From Spirosoma lacussanchae (GTDB taxonomy: Bacteria > Bacteroidota > Bacteroidia > Cytophagales > Spirosomataceae), in NCBI RefSeq assembly GCF_005870035.1, contig NZ_SWJG01000001.1, positions 2,157,639-2,221,638 of the forward strand: a stretch of 64,000 nucleotides of DNA, given 5' to 3'. How positions within the stretch are numbered: position 1 is the stretch's first letter; each line of letters starts with the position of its first letter. The notes below the pieces were generated by a model. The model saw nothing but the letters and a program-made list of their open reading frames with translations, did no database searches and was not told where the DNA came from. The translations under genes and the position numbers were made by a program. Below are positions 28,369 to 36,461 of this stretch, piece by piece.

Positions 28369-28570
28369 CCGTTGAATAAGCGTTTACAGTGAATAAAATA
28401 GAGTATAATCTACAGGTATGATATGTTGATACCCGATTTGGTAACGGCTCGTCCGGGTGGGGAGTGTGAAATAGGAGGGTATACTGAGTGAACGGGCCCT
28501 ATCTCCGGGATTCTGGGCCGACTCGGGCAAGCTAGCCGTGAGAATATTTCCAAAACGAAATAGAATCCTC

Positions 28571-28578
28571 TAATTTTG
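28571..28578 (+). promoter_or_regulatory. possible -7 box of the aconitase gene
   Basis: TAATTTTG matches TAnnTTTG exactly. A TTT at 28547-28549 lies about 21 bases upstream, where -33 is expected. The leader would be about 75 bases. Confidence 0.4.
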
Positions 28579-28661
28579 ACCCGCTAACTGGAATCCATTT
28601 ACTGAATTTGCTGGTTAGCTTACTAGATACCCTATTCAGTACCTTATAATCCGTTATTATC

Positions 28662-30944
28662 ATGGCTTTTGATGTCGACATGATTCAACGCGTGTATGCC
28701 GGTTTGGGCGAGCGCATTGAAGCAGCCCGGCAGGTAGTGGGCCGCCCACTGACCCTGTCGGAAAAAATCTTATACAGTCACCTCTTTGCCGGTGCCGGTA
28801 CCTCGGCCCAACCCACGCAGGCATATGAGCGGGGTAAAGCATACGTAGACTTCGCGCCTGACCGGGTAGCTATGCAGGATGCAACGGCCCAGATGGCCCT
28901 GCTGCAGTTCATGCAGGCCGGTCGGCCGCAGGTGGCTGTTCCATCGACGGTGCACTGCGACCACCTGATCCAGGCTGAAGTAGGTGCCGATAAAGACCTC
29001 GACATTGCGAAAAGCAAAAACAAAGAAGTATATGACTTCCTGGCGTCGATCTCGAATAAATACGGCATTGGTTTCTGGAAGCCGGGCGCCGGAATTATTC
29101 ACCAGGTGGTTATCGAGAACTATGCATTCCCGGGTGGTATGATGATCGGTACCGATTCGCACACGCCCAATGCCGGTGGTCTCGGGATGATTGCGATCGG
29201 TGTTGGTGGGGCCGATGCCTGCGACGTGATGGCGGGCCTGGCCTGGGAGCTAAAAATGCCCAAGCTGATTGGCGTAAAACTGACGGGTAAACTGAGCGGC
29301 TGGGCATCGGCCAAGGACGTAATCCTGCGGGTGGCGGGTATCCTGACCGTAAAAGGCGGTACGGGCTGCATCGTCGAATACTTCGGCGAAGGGGCCGAAA
29401 GTCTGTCGGCTACCGGCAAAGGCACGATCTGTAACATGGGTGCCGAGATCGGCGCTACTACGTCGATTTTTGCCTATGACGAGGCCATGGCCAATTACCT
29501 GCGGGCTACCAGCCGCGCCGATATTGCCGATGCGGCCGAAGCCGTAAAAGCGCATTTGCGTTCCGACGACGAGGTATATGCCGATCCGGCAACGTACTAC
29601 GATCAGCTGATCGAGATTGATCTGAACACCCTGGAGCCGCACATCAACGGGCCGTTCACGCCCGACCTCGCCTGGCCGCTGTCGAACTTTGCCAAAGCGG
29701 TAAAAGAAAACGGCTGGCCCGAAAAGCTGGAGGTAGGCCTGATCGGTTCCTGCACCAACTCGAGCTACGAAGACCTGACCCGGTCGGCGTCGGTAGCGGC
29801 TCAGGCGGTTAGCAAAAACCTGAAAGTCCGGTCGGAATTCACCGTTACGCCTGGCTCGGAGCTGGTGCGGTTCACGGCTGAGCGCGACGGGCTGCTGGGC
29901 ACGTTCGAAGATATGGGTGGTGTGGTGCTGGCCAACGCCTGCGGCCCCTGTATCGGGCAGTGGGCGCGTCACATGGACGATCCGACCCGCAAGAACTCGA
30001 TCATCACGTCGTTCAACCGCAACTTCGCCAAGCGGAACGATGGCAACGCCAGCACCCACGCGTTCGTGGCTTCGCCCGAAATCGTGACGGCCCTGGCCAT
30101 TGCCGGCGACCTGACATTCAACCCGATGACCGACAAGCTGACCAATGAAAATGGTGAGCAGGTGAAACTCGATGAGCCGCAGGGTATCGAGCAGCCCGTC
30201 AAAGGCTATGCCGTCGACGACGCCGGCTACCAGGCCCCTGCCGAAGATGGATCGGGGGTTCAGGTAATCGTATCGCCGACTTCGGATCGTCTGCAGCTGC
30301 TGGCTCCGTTTGCTGCCTGGGAAGGTACCGACCTTACCGGTCTCAAACTGCTCATCAAAGCCAAGGGCAAGTGTACGACCGACCATATTTCGATGGCCGG
30401 TCCGTGGCTGAAATATCGCGGCCACCTCGATAATATCTCGAACAACATGCTGATCGGCGCTGTCAACTTCTACAACGAGAAGACCAATAGCGTGAAAAAC
30501 CAGCTCACGGGCGAATATGGCGAAGTACCGGCAGTGCAGCGGGCCTACAAAGCAGCTGGCATCGGATCGGTCGTGGTAGGTGACGAGAACTATGGCGAAG
30601 GCTCGTCGCGTGAGCACGCAGCTATGGAACCCCGCTTCCTGGGCGTTCGGGCCATTCTGGTGCGGTCGTTTGCCCGTATCCACGAAACCAACCTGAAAAA
30701 GCAGGGTATGCTGGCGCTGACGTTTGCCAACCCGGCCGATTATGACAAAATTCAGGAAGATGACAGCATCGATATCACCGGCCTGACCGAGTTCGCTCCG
30801 GGTCGTCCGCTGGGTATTGTGCTTCACCATGCCGACGGTACCACCGACGAGTTCCAGGCAAACCACACTTATAACGAAGGTCAGATCGAGTGGTTCAAGG
30901 CGGGTGCTGCGCTGAATATCATCCGGATGAAGCAAAACGCGTAA
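28662..30944 (+). CDS. acnA: aconitate hydratase
   Basis: A 760-residue TCA-cycle enzyme interconverting citrate and isocitrate through cis-aconitate, of the mitochondrial-type aconitase branch usual in Bacteroidota. The three [4Fe-4S] cysteines are Cys364 ([10 protein letters not shown]), Cys427 and Cys430 ([11 protein letters not shown]). Other signatures are [38 protein letters not shown] and the swivelling C-terminal domain with [23 protein letters not shown] strong terminator separates it from the convergent ScfR-like regulator, which belongs to a family known to control acetate, propionate and glyoxylate metabolism elsewhere. Confidence 0.96.
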   Translation: MAFDVDMIQRVYAGLGERIEAARQVVGRPLTLSEKILYSHLFAGAGTSAQPTQAYERGKAYVDFAPDRVAMQDATAQMALLQFMQAGRPQVAVPSTVHCDHLIQAEVGADKDLDIAKSKNKEVYDFLASISNKYGIGFWKPGAGIIHQVVIENYAFPGGMMIGTDSHTPNAGGLGMIAIGVGGADACDVMAGLAWELKMPKLIGVKLTGKLSGWASAKDVILRVAGILTVKGGTGCIVEYFGEGAESLSATGKGTICNMGAEIGATTSIFAYDEAMANYLRATSRADIADAAEAVKAHLRSDDEVYADPATYYDQLIEIDLNTLEPHINGPFTPDLAWPLSNFAKAVKENGWPEKLEVGLIGSCTNSSYEDLTRSASVAAQAVSKNLKVRSEFTVTPGSELVRFTAERDGLLGTFEDMGGVVLANACGPCIGQWARHMDDPTRKNSIITSFNRNFAKRNDGNASTHAFVASPEIVTALAIAGDLTFNPMTDKLTNENGEQVKLDEPQGIEQPVKGYAVDDAGYQAPAEDGSGVQVIVSPTSDRLQLLAPFAAWEGTDLTGLKLLIKAKGKCTTDHISMAGPWLKYRGHLDNISNNMLIGAVNFYNEKTNSVKNQLTGEYGEVPAVQRAYKAAGIGSVVVGDENYGEGSSREHAAMEPRFLGVRAILVRSFARIHETNLKKQGMLALTFANPADYDKIQEDDSIDITGLTEFAPGRPLGIVLHHADGTTDEFQANHTYNEGQIEWFKAGAALNIIRMKQNA

Positions 30945-30981
30945 ATCCAATGACGGACCTGGTGTCTGTCATTGATTATAC

Positions 30982-31026
30982 AAAAACCCGGCTGGCAATC
31001 CGCAAGGACCGCCAGCCGGGTTTTTT
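30982..31026. terminator. terminator after aconitase
   Basis: AAAAACCCGGCTGGC (30982-30996) pairs perfectly with GCCAGCCGGGTTTTT (31011-31025), then another T. It lies between convergent genes and probably serves both. Confidence 0.88.
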
Positions 31027-31062
31027 ACGTCTCATCCCGAGATCCGTTAGGGCGGGCCGCGG

Positions 31063-32595
31063 TTACTTCAATTTTTCAACGGCTTCTTTCAGGCCGGCAA
31101 ACTGACGTTTCTTCTGAAGAATCGTCGGGGCGGCCACCCGTTCGCGGCAGTCGAAGATACCGCAGCGTTCGCAGGCTTCGTTTACGATCCGAAACGGGAT
31201 ATCGTTGTTAGTCGTTGTCAGGAATTTCATCTTGGCCCGCAGTGCATCATTGATCGCAAAACACATCGACACGCTCATGTTTTGCTGGGCGGTATGGCTG
31301 CCTACGCGGGCCTGAAACGGGTGCGCTACCGAAACAATCAGGTACTGTTGCCGGGCGTCGACATACTCCGATACCTGCGCGCGGCAGAGCGTACCGTCGA
31401 AGCCTTTGTTCTGCTGCAGAAACGACAGCTCCTGCAGGATAGTCAGCGCGATCCACCGGCGGCAGTAGTGCTCATCGACCATGCCGCGTGGCCCCTGTTG
31501 CCGCGACAGGTGCATCTCTTTGGTCAGATGGAAGGTCGTTTGCCCCGCCGTATGGTTGAACCGGTAAAAGAAAAGCTGATCGATGCCGAACGCACTCGGC
31601 AGCACGTTGCTGAGCCGGTAGAAGAACCGCTCGGGCGTAGCGCCAAAGTCGGTGATGAGCTGCAGAAAATCATCGTTGCTCCAGGTGTCTCGGGCAAACA
31701 GCGCACTCAGCCGCTCTACCAGCTGGTCGCGCCGGATCAGGATGGCACCGGCAAAATAAGACGCTTTATAATTGTTCAGAATCTGCTCGAACGACTCGGC
31801 CTCGACCCACGAATAGGTATACGGCCGGTTTTTGAGGCTCATGAACTGAAACCCCACTTCGCGGGCCAGAATGAACGACCGCTGCTCGAGCGTAAGGCCC
31901 GCGTTCAGGTGTAGAGTTCGCTTTTCGGCCGGGGCGTTTGCGGACGATACCGCCCGGCCGGGTCTGAAAATAGACCGCAGGGCTGTCAGTTCAGGCTGCG
32001 TGAGCGGGTCGAAGTACTCGATATGAATATTATACTGCGTCTTGAGCAGGTTGGTCAGCAGGGCTTCGTCGACGGCCTGACCCGAGGGCGCAAACTGATT
32101 GAGGAACCGTTCGGCATCGGCTTCGATATCCGGGAAAAAGTTGTCGTGCATTTCCTGATACGAGCGCAGCATGGTCAGGTACAGCCGCTCCACACTCATG
32201 TTGTAGGTGAGCGCGATGTCCATGAATGTACGGATCATGGCACTCACTTTGGCGGGGGCTTCGGCCAGTAACTCGAGCAGGTCAGAGGGATCGATGCCGA
32301 AGAGTTCGAGCGGTACCTCGGTCAGGAATTTCGATCGCAGCAGGTCCGAGATCGGTTCCAGTTTCTTGCTCAGCTTCAGGGAGACCAGCGTATCGTAGTC
32401 AACCTGCATGGCATTGGCCAGCGCCGAGATTTTGTCGGCTTTTGGGTATTTCCGGCCTTTCTCTATCTCGGTCACGTACGAGATCGACAGGCCGGCCTGC
32501 TGGGCCAGCTCACTGACCGACAGCCCCCGGTCAAGGCGGAGCTGGCGGAGTTTGAGGCCGAATAACAGGCGAATATGGTCAGCGGGTAGGTTCAA
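31063..32595 (-). CDS. XRE-family regulator with ImmA/IrrE-like and ScfR (DUF2083) C-terminal domains
   Basis: A 510-residue cytosolic transcription factor. Residues 8-62 form a helix-turn-helix of Cro/XRE type (LRLDRGLSVSELAQQAGLSISYVTEIEKGRKYPK). The middle contains an IrrE/ImmA-like region in which the metalloprotease HExxH is replaced (ILAREVGF), so it is unlikely to be a protease. The C-terminal half is the short-chain fatty-acyl regulator domain, ending in a cysteine cluster (CERCGIFDCRER). Relatives such as RamB, ScfR and MccR/PrpR-type proteins control acetate, glyoxylate and methylcitrate genes, sometimes with acyl-CoA or heme-like effectors. Its neighbour is aconitase, convergent on it. 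The effector is unknown. Confidence 0.85.
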   Translation of the reverse strand: MNLPADHIRLLFGLKLRQLRLDRGLSVSELAQQAGLSISYVTEIEKGRKYPKADKISALANAMQVDYDTLVSLKLSKKLEPISDLLRSKFLTEVPLELFGIDPSDLLELLAEAPAKVSAMIRTFMDIALTYNMSVERLYLTMLRSYQEMHDNFFPDIEADAERFLNQFAPSGQAVDEALLTNLLKTQYNIHIEYFDPLTQPELTALRSIFRPGRAVSSANAPAEKRTLHLNAGLTLEQRSFILAREVGFQFMSLKNRPYTYSWVEAESFEQILNNYKASYFAGAILIRRDQLVERLSALFARDTWSNDDFLQLITDFGATPERFFYRLSNVLPSAFGIDQLFFYRFNHTAGQTTFHLTKEMHLSRQQGPRGMVDEHYCRRWIALTILQELSFLQQNKGFDGTLCRAQVSEYVDARQQYLIVSVAHPFQARVGSHTAQQNMSVSMCFAINDALRAKMKFLTTTNNDIPFRIVNEACERCGIFDCRERVAAPTILQKKRQFAGLKEAVEKLK

Positions 32596-32796
32596 TGGAA
32601 TGAAGAACGATAAATGATCAGAACCAGGTGATGGCAGGCTACTGGCAAACGGGCCAGTGCTGGTCCCGTCAGTAAAAGTACGAAAAGTGCGCCGGAACCG
32701 GTGTCATGTTCTGAAAAGGCTGCGGCTGTTATCCTTATGTTGACCAATAGAAAGCAACGTTCAGGCTCCGTACGGATCAACAGATAATTCAGCTGT

Positions 32797-32812
32797 ACTT
32801 GTCTAGACAAGT
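32797..32812. promoter_or_regulatory. GntR/HutC-type operator (16-bp perfect palindrome)
   Basis: ACTTGTCTAGACAAGT is a perfect palindrome with the GTnTAnAC core of HutC-subfamily operators; it closely resembles the published DasR site AGTGGTCTAGACCACT. It overlaps the -33 element of the downstream GntR gene, which suggests autorepression. Confidence 0.8.
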
Positions 32813-32829
32813 TGTGGTGCCTATATTTG
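32799..32829 (+). promoter_or_regulatory. promoter of the GntR-deoC unit
   Basis: TTG (32799-32801), a 20-base spacer and TATATTTG (32822-32829) match the Bacteroidota consensus. The -7 box ends only four bases before the ATG at 32833, so the message would be leaderless or start at the next codons unless a start further in is used. Confidence 0.55.
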
Positions 32830-32832
32830 TTT

Positions 32833-33546
32833 ATGCTTACCCGCCCGCGCCAGTACCAGCTTATCTACGAGTCGCTGAAGACCCAGCTGACGGCTGGTGT
32901 TTACCCGAAAGGGTCGTTGCTGCCGTCGGAGAACGAGCTGGCGGTTCAGTTTCAGACCACGCGAACAACCGTCCGGCAGGCGCTTACCGAACTGGTCAGG
33001 GATGGCTATATCGAACGACAGCACGGGCGGGGGAGTATTGTTCGGTCCGAACGGCAGACCTTGGGTTTACTGTCGTTCCAGGGGTTTTCGGAGGTAGTGG
33101 CCGGTGGCCATGCGGTTCGGACTACCTTTCTGAAACCCATTATGCTTCAGGACTGGCCATCGGCCTTCGTTTTTCCGCTGACCGATGCCGAACGGGCTGT
33201 CGATTGTCTGGCGCTGGAACGAATCCGATACGCGGATGAGCACCCGGTCATGCTCGAGTACACCTTTGTGCCCAACGTCGGCCTCGACGATATGCTGACC
33301 AACGATCTGCTGGACGGGTCCCTGTTCCGAACTCTACACCAGCGCTACCAGCTTGCCATTATTGACATGCAGCAGCGGCTCTATGCCGTGGGGGCAACGG
33401 CCCGGCAGGCGGCTGTGTTCGGGTGTGCACTGCATACGCCTTTGCTGTACATGGAGCGCCGGTATCTGACCAGCCGACCGGGACTACACGTATATAGCCA
33501 GTTATACTGCCATACCGATAAGTACGCCATCAGCAATGGTCTGTAA
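32833..33546 (+). CDS. GntR-family transcriptional regulator, HutC/UTRA type
   Basis: A 237-residue repressor starting at the ATG at 32833; upstream in-frame codons fall in the promoter. Residues 1-75 are the winged helix (QYQLIYESLKTQL...YPKGSLLPSENELAVQFQTTRTTVRQALTELVRDGYIERQHGRGSIV). The rest is a UTRA effector-binding domain (LALERIRYADEHPVMLEYTFVP, DGSLFRTLHQRY, YMERRYLTS, HVYSQLYCHTDKYAI), which usually senses a phosphorylated sugar or similar small metabolite. The operator palindrome lies immediately upstream, and deoC follows after 29 bp on the same strand, so a role in deoxyribose or related metabolism is plausible. Confidence 0.9.
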   Translation: MLTRPRQYQLIYESLKTQLTAGVYPKGSLLPSENELAVQFQTTRTTVRQALTELVRDGYIERQHGRGSIVRSERQTLGLLSFQGFSEVVAGGHAVRTTFLKPIMLQDWPSAFVFPLTDAERAVDCLALERIRYADEHPVMLEYTFVPNVGLDDMLTNDLLDGSLFRTLHQRYQLAIIDMQQRLYAVGATARQAAVFGCALHTPLLYMERRYLTSRPGLHVYSQLYCHTDKYAISNGL

Positions 33547-33575
33547 CCTCTAAACCCTGTATAAACCCAGTAATT

Positions 33576-34349
33576 ATGACGCCTAATCAGACTCTGATCC
33601 GCGAGATCGCCAAGATGATCGATCATTCGCTGTTGCACCCCACCCTGACCGACGCCGAACTGCGCGAAGGCTGCCAGCTGGCGCTGCGCTACGATGTAGC
33701 ATCGGTCTGTATCAAGCCCTATGCCGTAACCCTGGCCCGTGAGCTGCTGGCCGGTTCTGACGTGCTGGTGGGTACAGTCATCGGTTTTCCAGCTGGTAAC
33801 AGCGCCGTTTCCATTAAGGTGGCCGAAACCATTCAGGCCTGCCTCGACGGCGCGGTCGAGATCGATATGGTCGTCAATCTGGGCAAGGTGCTGGCCGAAG
33901 ACTGGGACTACGTGACCAACGAAATTCGGGCGATCAATACCGCCTGTACAGACCACGGCGCTATCCTGAAGGTTATTTTTGAAAATGACTATCTGCCCGA
34001 AGATCGCTACAAGATTCGTCTGTGCGACATCTGCACCGAAGTAGGGGCCGCGTTTGTCAAGACATCAACGGGGTATGGCTTCGTGAAGGGAAGCGATGGC
34101 AAGTACAGCTACGAAGGCGCTACCCTGCCGGACCTGCGCCTGATGCTCGACCATGTTGGCCCCGGTGTGCGCGTCAAGGCCGCCGGTGGTGTGCGTACGC
34201 TCGATGGGCTGCTGACCGTCAAAGACATGGGCGTATCGCGGCTGGGTGCATCGGCTACGGCGGCTATTCTGGAGGAAGCGTACCGGCGGTTCGGTGCCGT
34301 AGCGGCCGACACGCCGGTAGCGCCAATAACCGAAGGCAAAGGCTACTGA
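33576..34349 (+). CDS. deoC: deoxyribose-phosphate aldolase
   Basis: A 257-residue TIM-barrel class I aldolase cleaving 2-deoxyribose-5-phosphate to glyceraldehyde-3-phosphate and acetaldehyde in nucleoside catabolism. The Schiff-base lysine is Lys162 (FVKTSTGYG), the proton-relay lysine is Lys201 (VKAAGGVRT) and Asp97 (EIDMVVNLG) completes the triad. The N-terminal IDHSLLHPTLTDAE and VCIKPYAV stretches are characteristic. It sits 29 bp after the GntR gene, probably co-transcribed and controlled by it. No thymidine phosphorylase or phosphopentomutase gene is adjacent. Confidence 0.96.
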   Translation: MTPNQTLIREIAKMIDHSLLHPTLTDAELREGCQLALRYDVASVCIKPYAVTLARELLAGSDVLVGTVIGFPAGNSAVSIKVAETIQACLDGAVEIDMVVNLGKVLAEDWDYVTNEIRAINTACTDHGAILKVIFENDYLPEDRYKIRLCDICTEVGAAFVKTSTGYGFVKGSDGKYSYEGATLPDLRLMLDHVGPGVRVKAAGGVRTLDGLLTVKDMGVSRLGASATAAILEEAYRRFGAVAADTPVAPITEGKGY

Positions 34350-34358
34350 CCAGCCATG

Positions 34359-34406
34359 GTCTGGCCACCGGAACGAGGACTTTGCAACCAACTCCGGTGG
34401 TCAGAC
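34359..34406. terminator. hairpin between convergent deoC and flavin oxidase genes
   Basis: GTCTGGCCACCGGA (34359-34372) pairs with TCCGGTGGTCAGAC (34393-34406) with a single G-T mismatch. T-tracts are weak. Confidence 0.6.
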
Positions 34407-34429
34407 TACGCCCGGCTGCTCTACCGTTG

Positions 34430-35593
34430 TCAGGAGCGGTCGAAGCGGCTTAGCTGAAACGGGCTGATGGTAAACCCGGTCCGGCCTTCCAGGGCCAGCT
34501 CGGCCAGCACTTGCCCAACCGCGGCCGAATGTTTGAACCCGTGTCCCGAGCAGGCCGAAGCCAGTATGACGTCGGGGTGCTCGGGGTGCTGATCAATGAT
34601 AAAGTCGCCGTCGGGCGTCATTGTGTAGAGGCAAACGACCGACTTCACGCACCGTGGCCCAATCCCGACGAAGTTAGGGGCTACGTATTGCTCGTACATT
34701 AGCCGTATTTCCGACTCGCTGACGGTTCGGTCTACCGTGTGCGGACTGGTGGCGTGCTCGTAGGTTTCCGTAGCCAGCTTGATGCCTCCCGCGGGGCCAC
34801 CCACCGCCGGAAATCCATATACATTCCGTTCGTTCAGGATAAATACCGGCAGGGTATCGGGTGTGTACCGGGCATAGTCGCCTTCGATGTCGAACCAATA
34901 CAGCACCTGCCGGTTCACCGTCAGCAACTTGCGATACGGGCTGTGGCGGAGCGATTCGGTGATCCAGGAGCCAGTTGTCAGGATCAGCTTCCGGCCGTGG
35001 TAGATTCCCTGATCCGTCTGTACCCGAATGCCCCCGTCGGTGGCCGTAAACCCGAGCAGGCGTTCCTGCGTACGAACGGTAGCGCCCCGCTGTCGGGCCT
35101 GTTCCAGCTGGGTGGCTACGCAGCGTTCCGGCCGCAGAAAACCAGCCTCTTCTTCGAAATATCCGATGTCGCCCGGTTGGTATCGGAACTGGGGAAACTG
35201 CCGCCGGAGCGATTCGGTATCCAGTACCTGGTGGGGAATACCAAACTGCTCGGCAGCCCGGATGGTGGTGTCGAGCCAGCCCGGCTTATGATGCATAGCC
35301 ACGGCTGAGTTCGGCTGCCCCACGAACAGCCCTCCCGTGATGGTCAGCAGCTGATGGCCGGTTCGTTGCTCGAGGTCGCGCCAGATGGCATAGGAGCGCA
35401 GCGCCAGCGGTACAAAATGGGCCCCTTCGCCAATGGCCTGCCGGGTTATTCGGGTATCGCCGTGGGTCGACCCCATCGTGTGCGGGGGCGAAAACTGGTC
35501 AAGACCCAGCACACGGGGCGTCTGGGCCGAGAGCTGGTAGAGGGCGGCACTGCCCATGGCGCCAAGCCCAACAACAATAGCATCGAAGATCAT
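34430..35593 (-). CDS. solA: FAD-dependent oxidase, sarcosine/N-methyl-L-tryptophan oxidase type
   Basis: A 387-residue flavoenzyme of the monomeric sarcosine oxidase family, which demethylates N-methyl amino acids to formaldehyde and H2O2. The N-terminal dinucleotide fold has GLGAMGSAALYQLS (9-22). The motif GSTHGDTRITRQAIGEGAHFVPLA is typical. Cys321 in SVVCLYTMTPDGDFIIDQHPE is the covalent FAD attachment site, and the end of the flavin domain is ACSGHGFKHSAAVG. SolA and SoxA cannot be separated confidently by eye, so the symbol is provisional. A -7 box lies upstream. Confidence 0.88.
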   Translation of the reverse strand: MIFDAIVVGLGAMGSAALYQLSAQTPRVLGLDQFSPPHTMGSTHGDTRITRQAIGEGAHFVPLALRSYAIWRDLEQRTGHQLLTITGGLFVGQPNSAVAMHHKPGWLDTTIRAAEQFGIPHQVLDTESLRRQFPQFRYQPGDIGYFEEEAGFLRPERCVATQLEQARQRGATVRTQERLLGFTATDGGIRVQTDQGIYHGRKLILTTGSWITESLRHSPYRKLLTVNRQVLYWFDIEGDYARYTPDTLPVFILNERNVYGFPAVGGPAGGIKLATETYEHATSPHTVDRTVSESEIRLMYEQYVAPNFVGIGPRCVKSVVCLYTMTPDGDFIIDQHPEHPDVILASACSGHGFKHSAAVGQVLAELALEGRTGFTISPFQLSRFDRS

Positions 35594-35648
35594 AGGCTGT
35601 ACATAGGGGTGGGGTCATGGCCGCCGGGGCACAGGCCGGCAGGCTGGG

Positions 35649-35656
35649 CAAACGTA
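35649..35656 (-). promoter_or_regulatory. possible -7 box of the flavin oxidase gene
   Basis: On the minus strand TACGTTTG matches TAnnTTTG exactly, giving a leader of about 50 bases. A -33 TTG is not evident. Confidence 0.35.
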
Positions 35657-35843
35657 GGGGTATGGGTTTGTTTGGGACGGCCTGTAGCCATAAAAATCAG
35701 CGGTTGGAGGATGCCCAACCGGTTTGTCTGTTATCCATTCTCAAAAGTAACAGGGATTGACTCATTTGTGACAGGCGCTCCGCCCGGTCTGGCCGACCTT
35801 TGATCTATCCAAAACGGACAAACCGATTCAACTCCATACAATC

Positions 35844-36242
35844 ATGAAAACGCTCATCAAACCCCTGCTCGTTGCCTTTTCGCTGATCCTGATCAGCCTG
35901 ACTGTTTCGATGGCCGCTGGTAACCCCGGCCGTCGCCCCGCCCGCATCGCTACCTTCCAGAGCGGTATCTACATCACCGCCGAAGGGAAAATTAAAGTGG
36001 CTCTCGATAAACAAACCGGTGGCGCCGTTACACTTCGGTTGATGACCGCTGCCGGCCAGGAGTTATTCGCTCAGCAGCTTGGCAAGAATCAGACGATGAC
36101 CCGTATGCAGCTGGATGTGAGCAACCTGCCCGACGGGGCCTATCAGCTGGTTGTTTCCAACGGTGTAGATACCACGACCCATGAGCTGACGCTGGATACC
36201 AAAGAGCCGGTAGCCAGCCCCCGACGCGTTATGCTGAACTAA
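35844..36242 (+). CDS. small secreted beta-sandwich protein (DUF3244-like)
   Basis: A 132-residue exported protein. The signal peptide is clear (LLVAFSLILISLTVSMAAG), followed by a short basic stretch and about 90 residues of predicted beta strands. These (GGAVTLRLMTAAGQELFAQQLGKN, MQLDVSNLPDGAYQLVVSNG) resemble DUF3244 and the type IX secretion C-terminal sorting-domain fold (NLxxGxYxLxV). It is not attached to a larger cargo domain, so it may be a free-standing domain of that type. A weak hairpin follows at 36297-36323. Function unknown. Confidence 0.8.
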   Translation: MKTLIKPLLVAFSLILISLTVSMAAGNPGRRPARIATFQSGIYITAEGKIKVALDKQTGGAVTLRLMTAAGQELFAQQLGKNQTMTRMQLDVSNLPDGAYQLVVSNGVDTTTHELTLDTKEPVASPRRVMLN

Positions 36243-36296
36243 GCAGATAACCCGTTTTTGCCTTTCCTCAGTAACCAGTTTAACTACCTCAATCAG

Positions 36297-36323
36297 GATG
36301 GCACGGTCAGTGATCGTGCCGTC
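36297..36323 (+). terminator. weak hairpin after the secreted protein gene
   Basis: GATGGCACG (36297-36305) pairs with CGTGCCGTC (36315-36323) including one G-T pair, followed by TGTATATAA without a T-tract. Confidence 0.4.
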
Positions 36324-36461
36324 TGTATATAAACCAGTCCGATGGTATAGCTATAGCTGGTCAATCGATTTTTGTGTAGTACATTGGCTCCGGGTCGGGC
36401 CTGTACGCGCAGGACCGGCTTACCTGTTCCAACGAGCTTATTACGCGCTGCTAGCTGATCG

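Noticed and set aside
29250-30950. 566-residue minus-strand frame opposite aconitase
   Set aside because: Antisense shadow of a GC-rich, clearly identified gene; composition is unlike a real protein.
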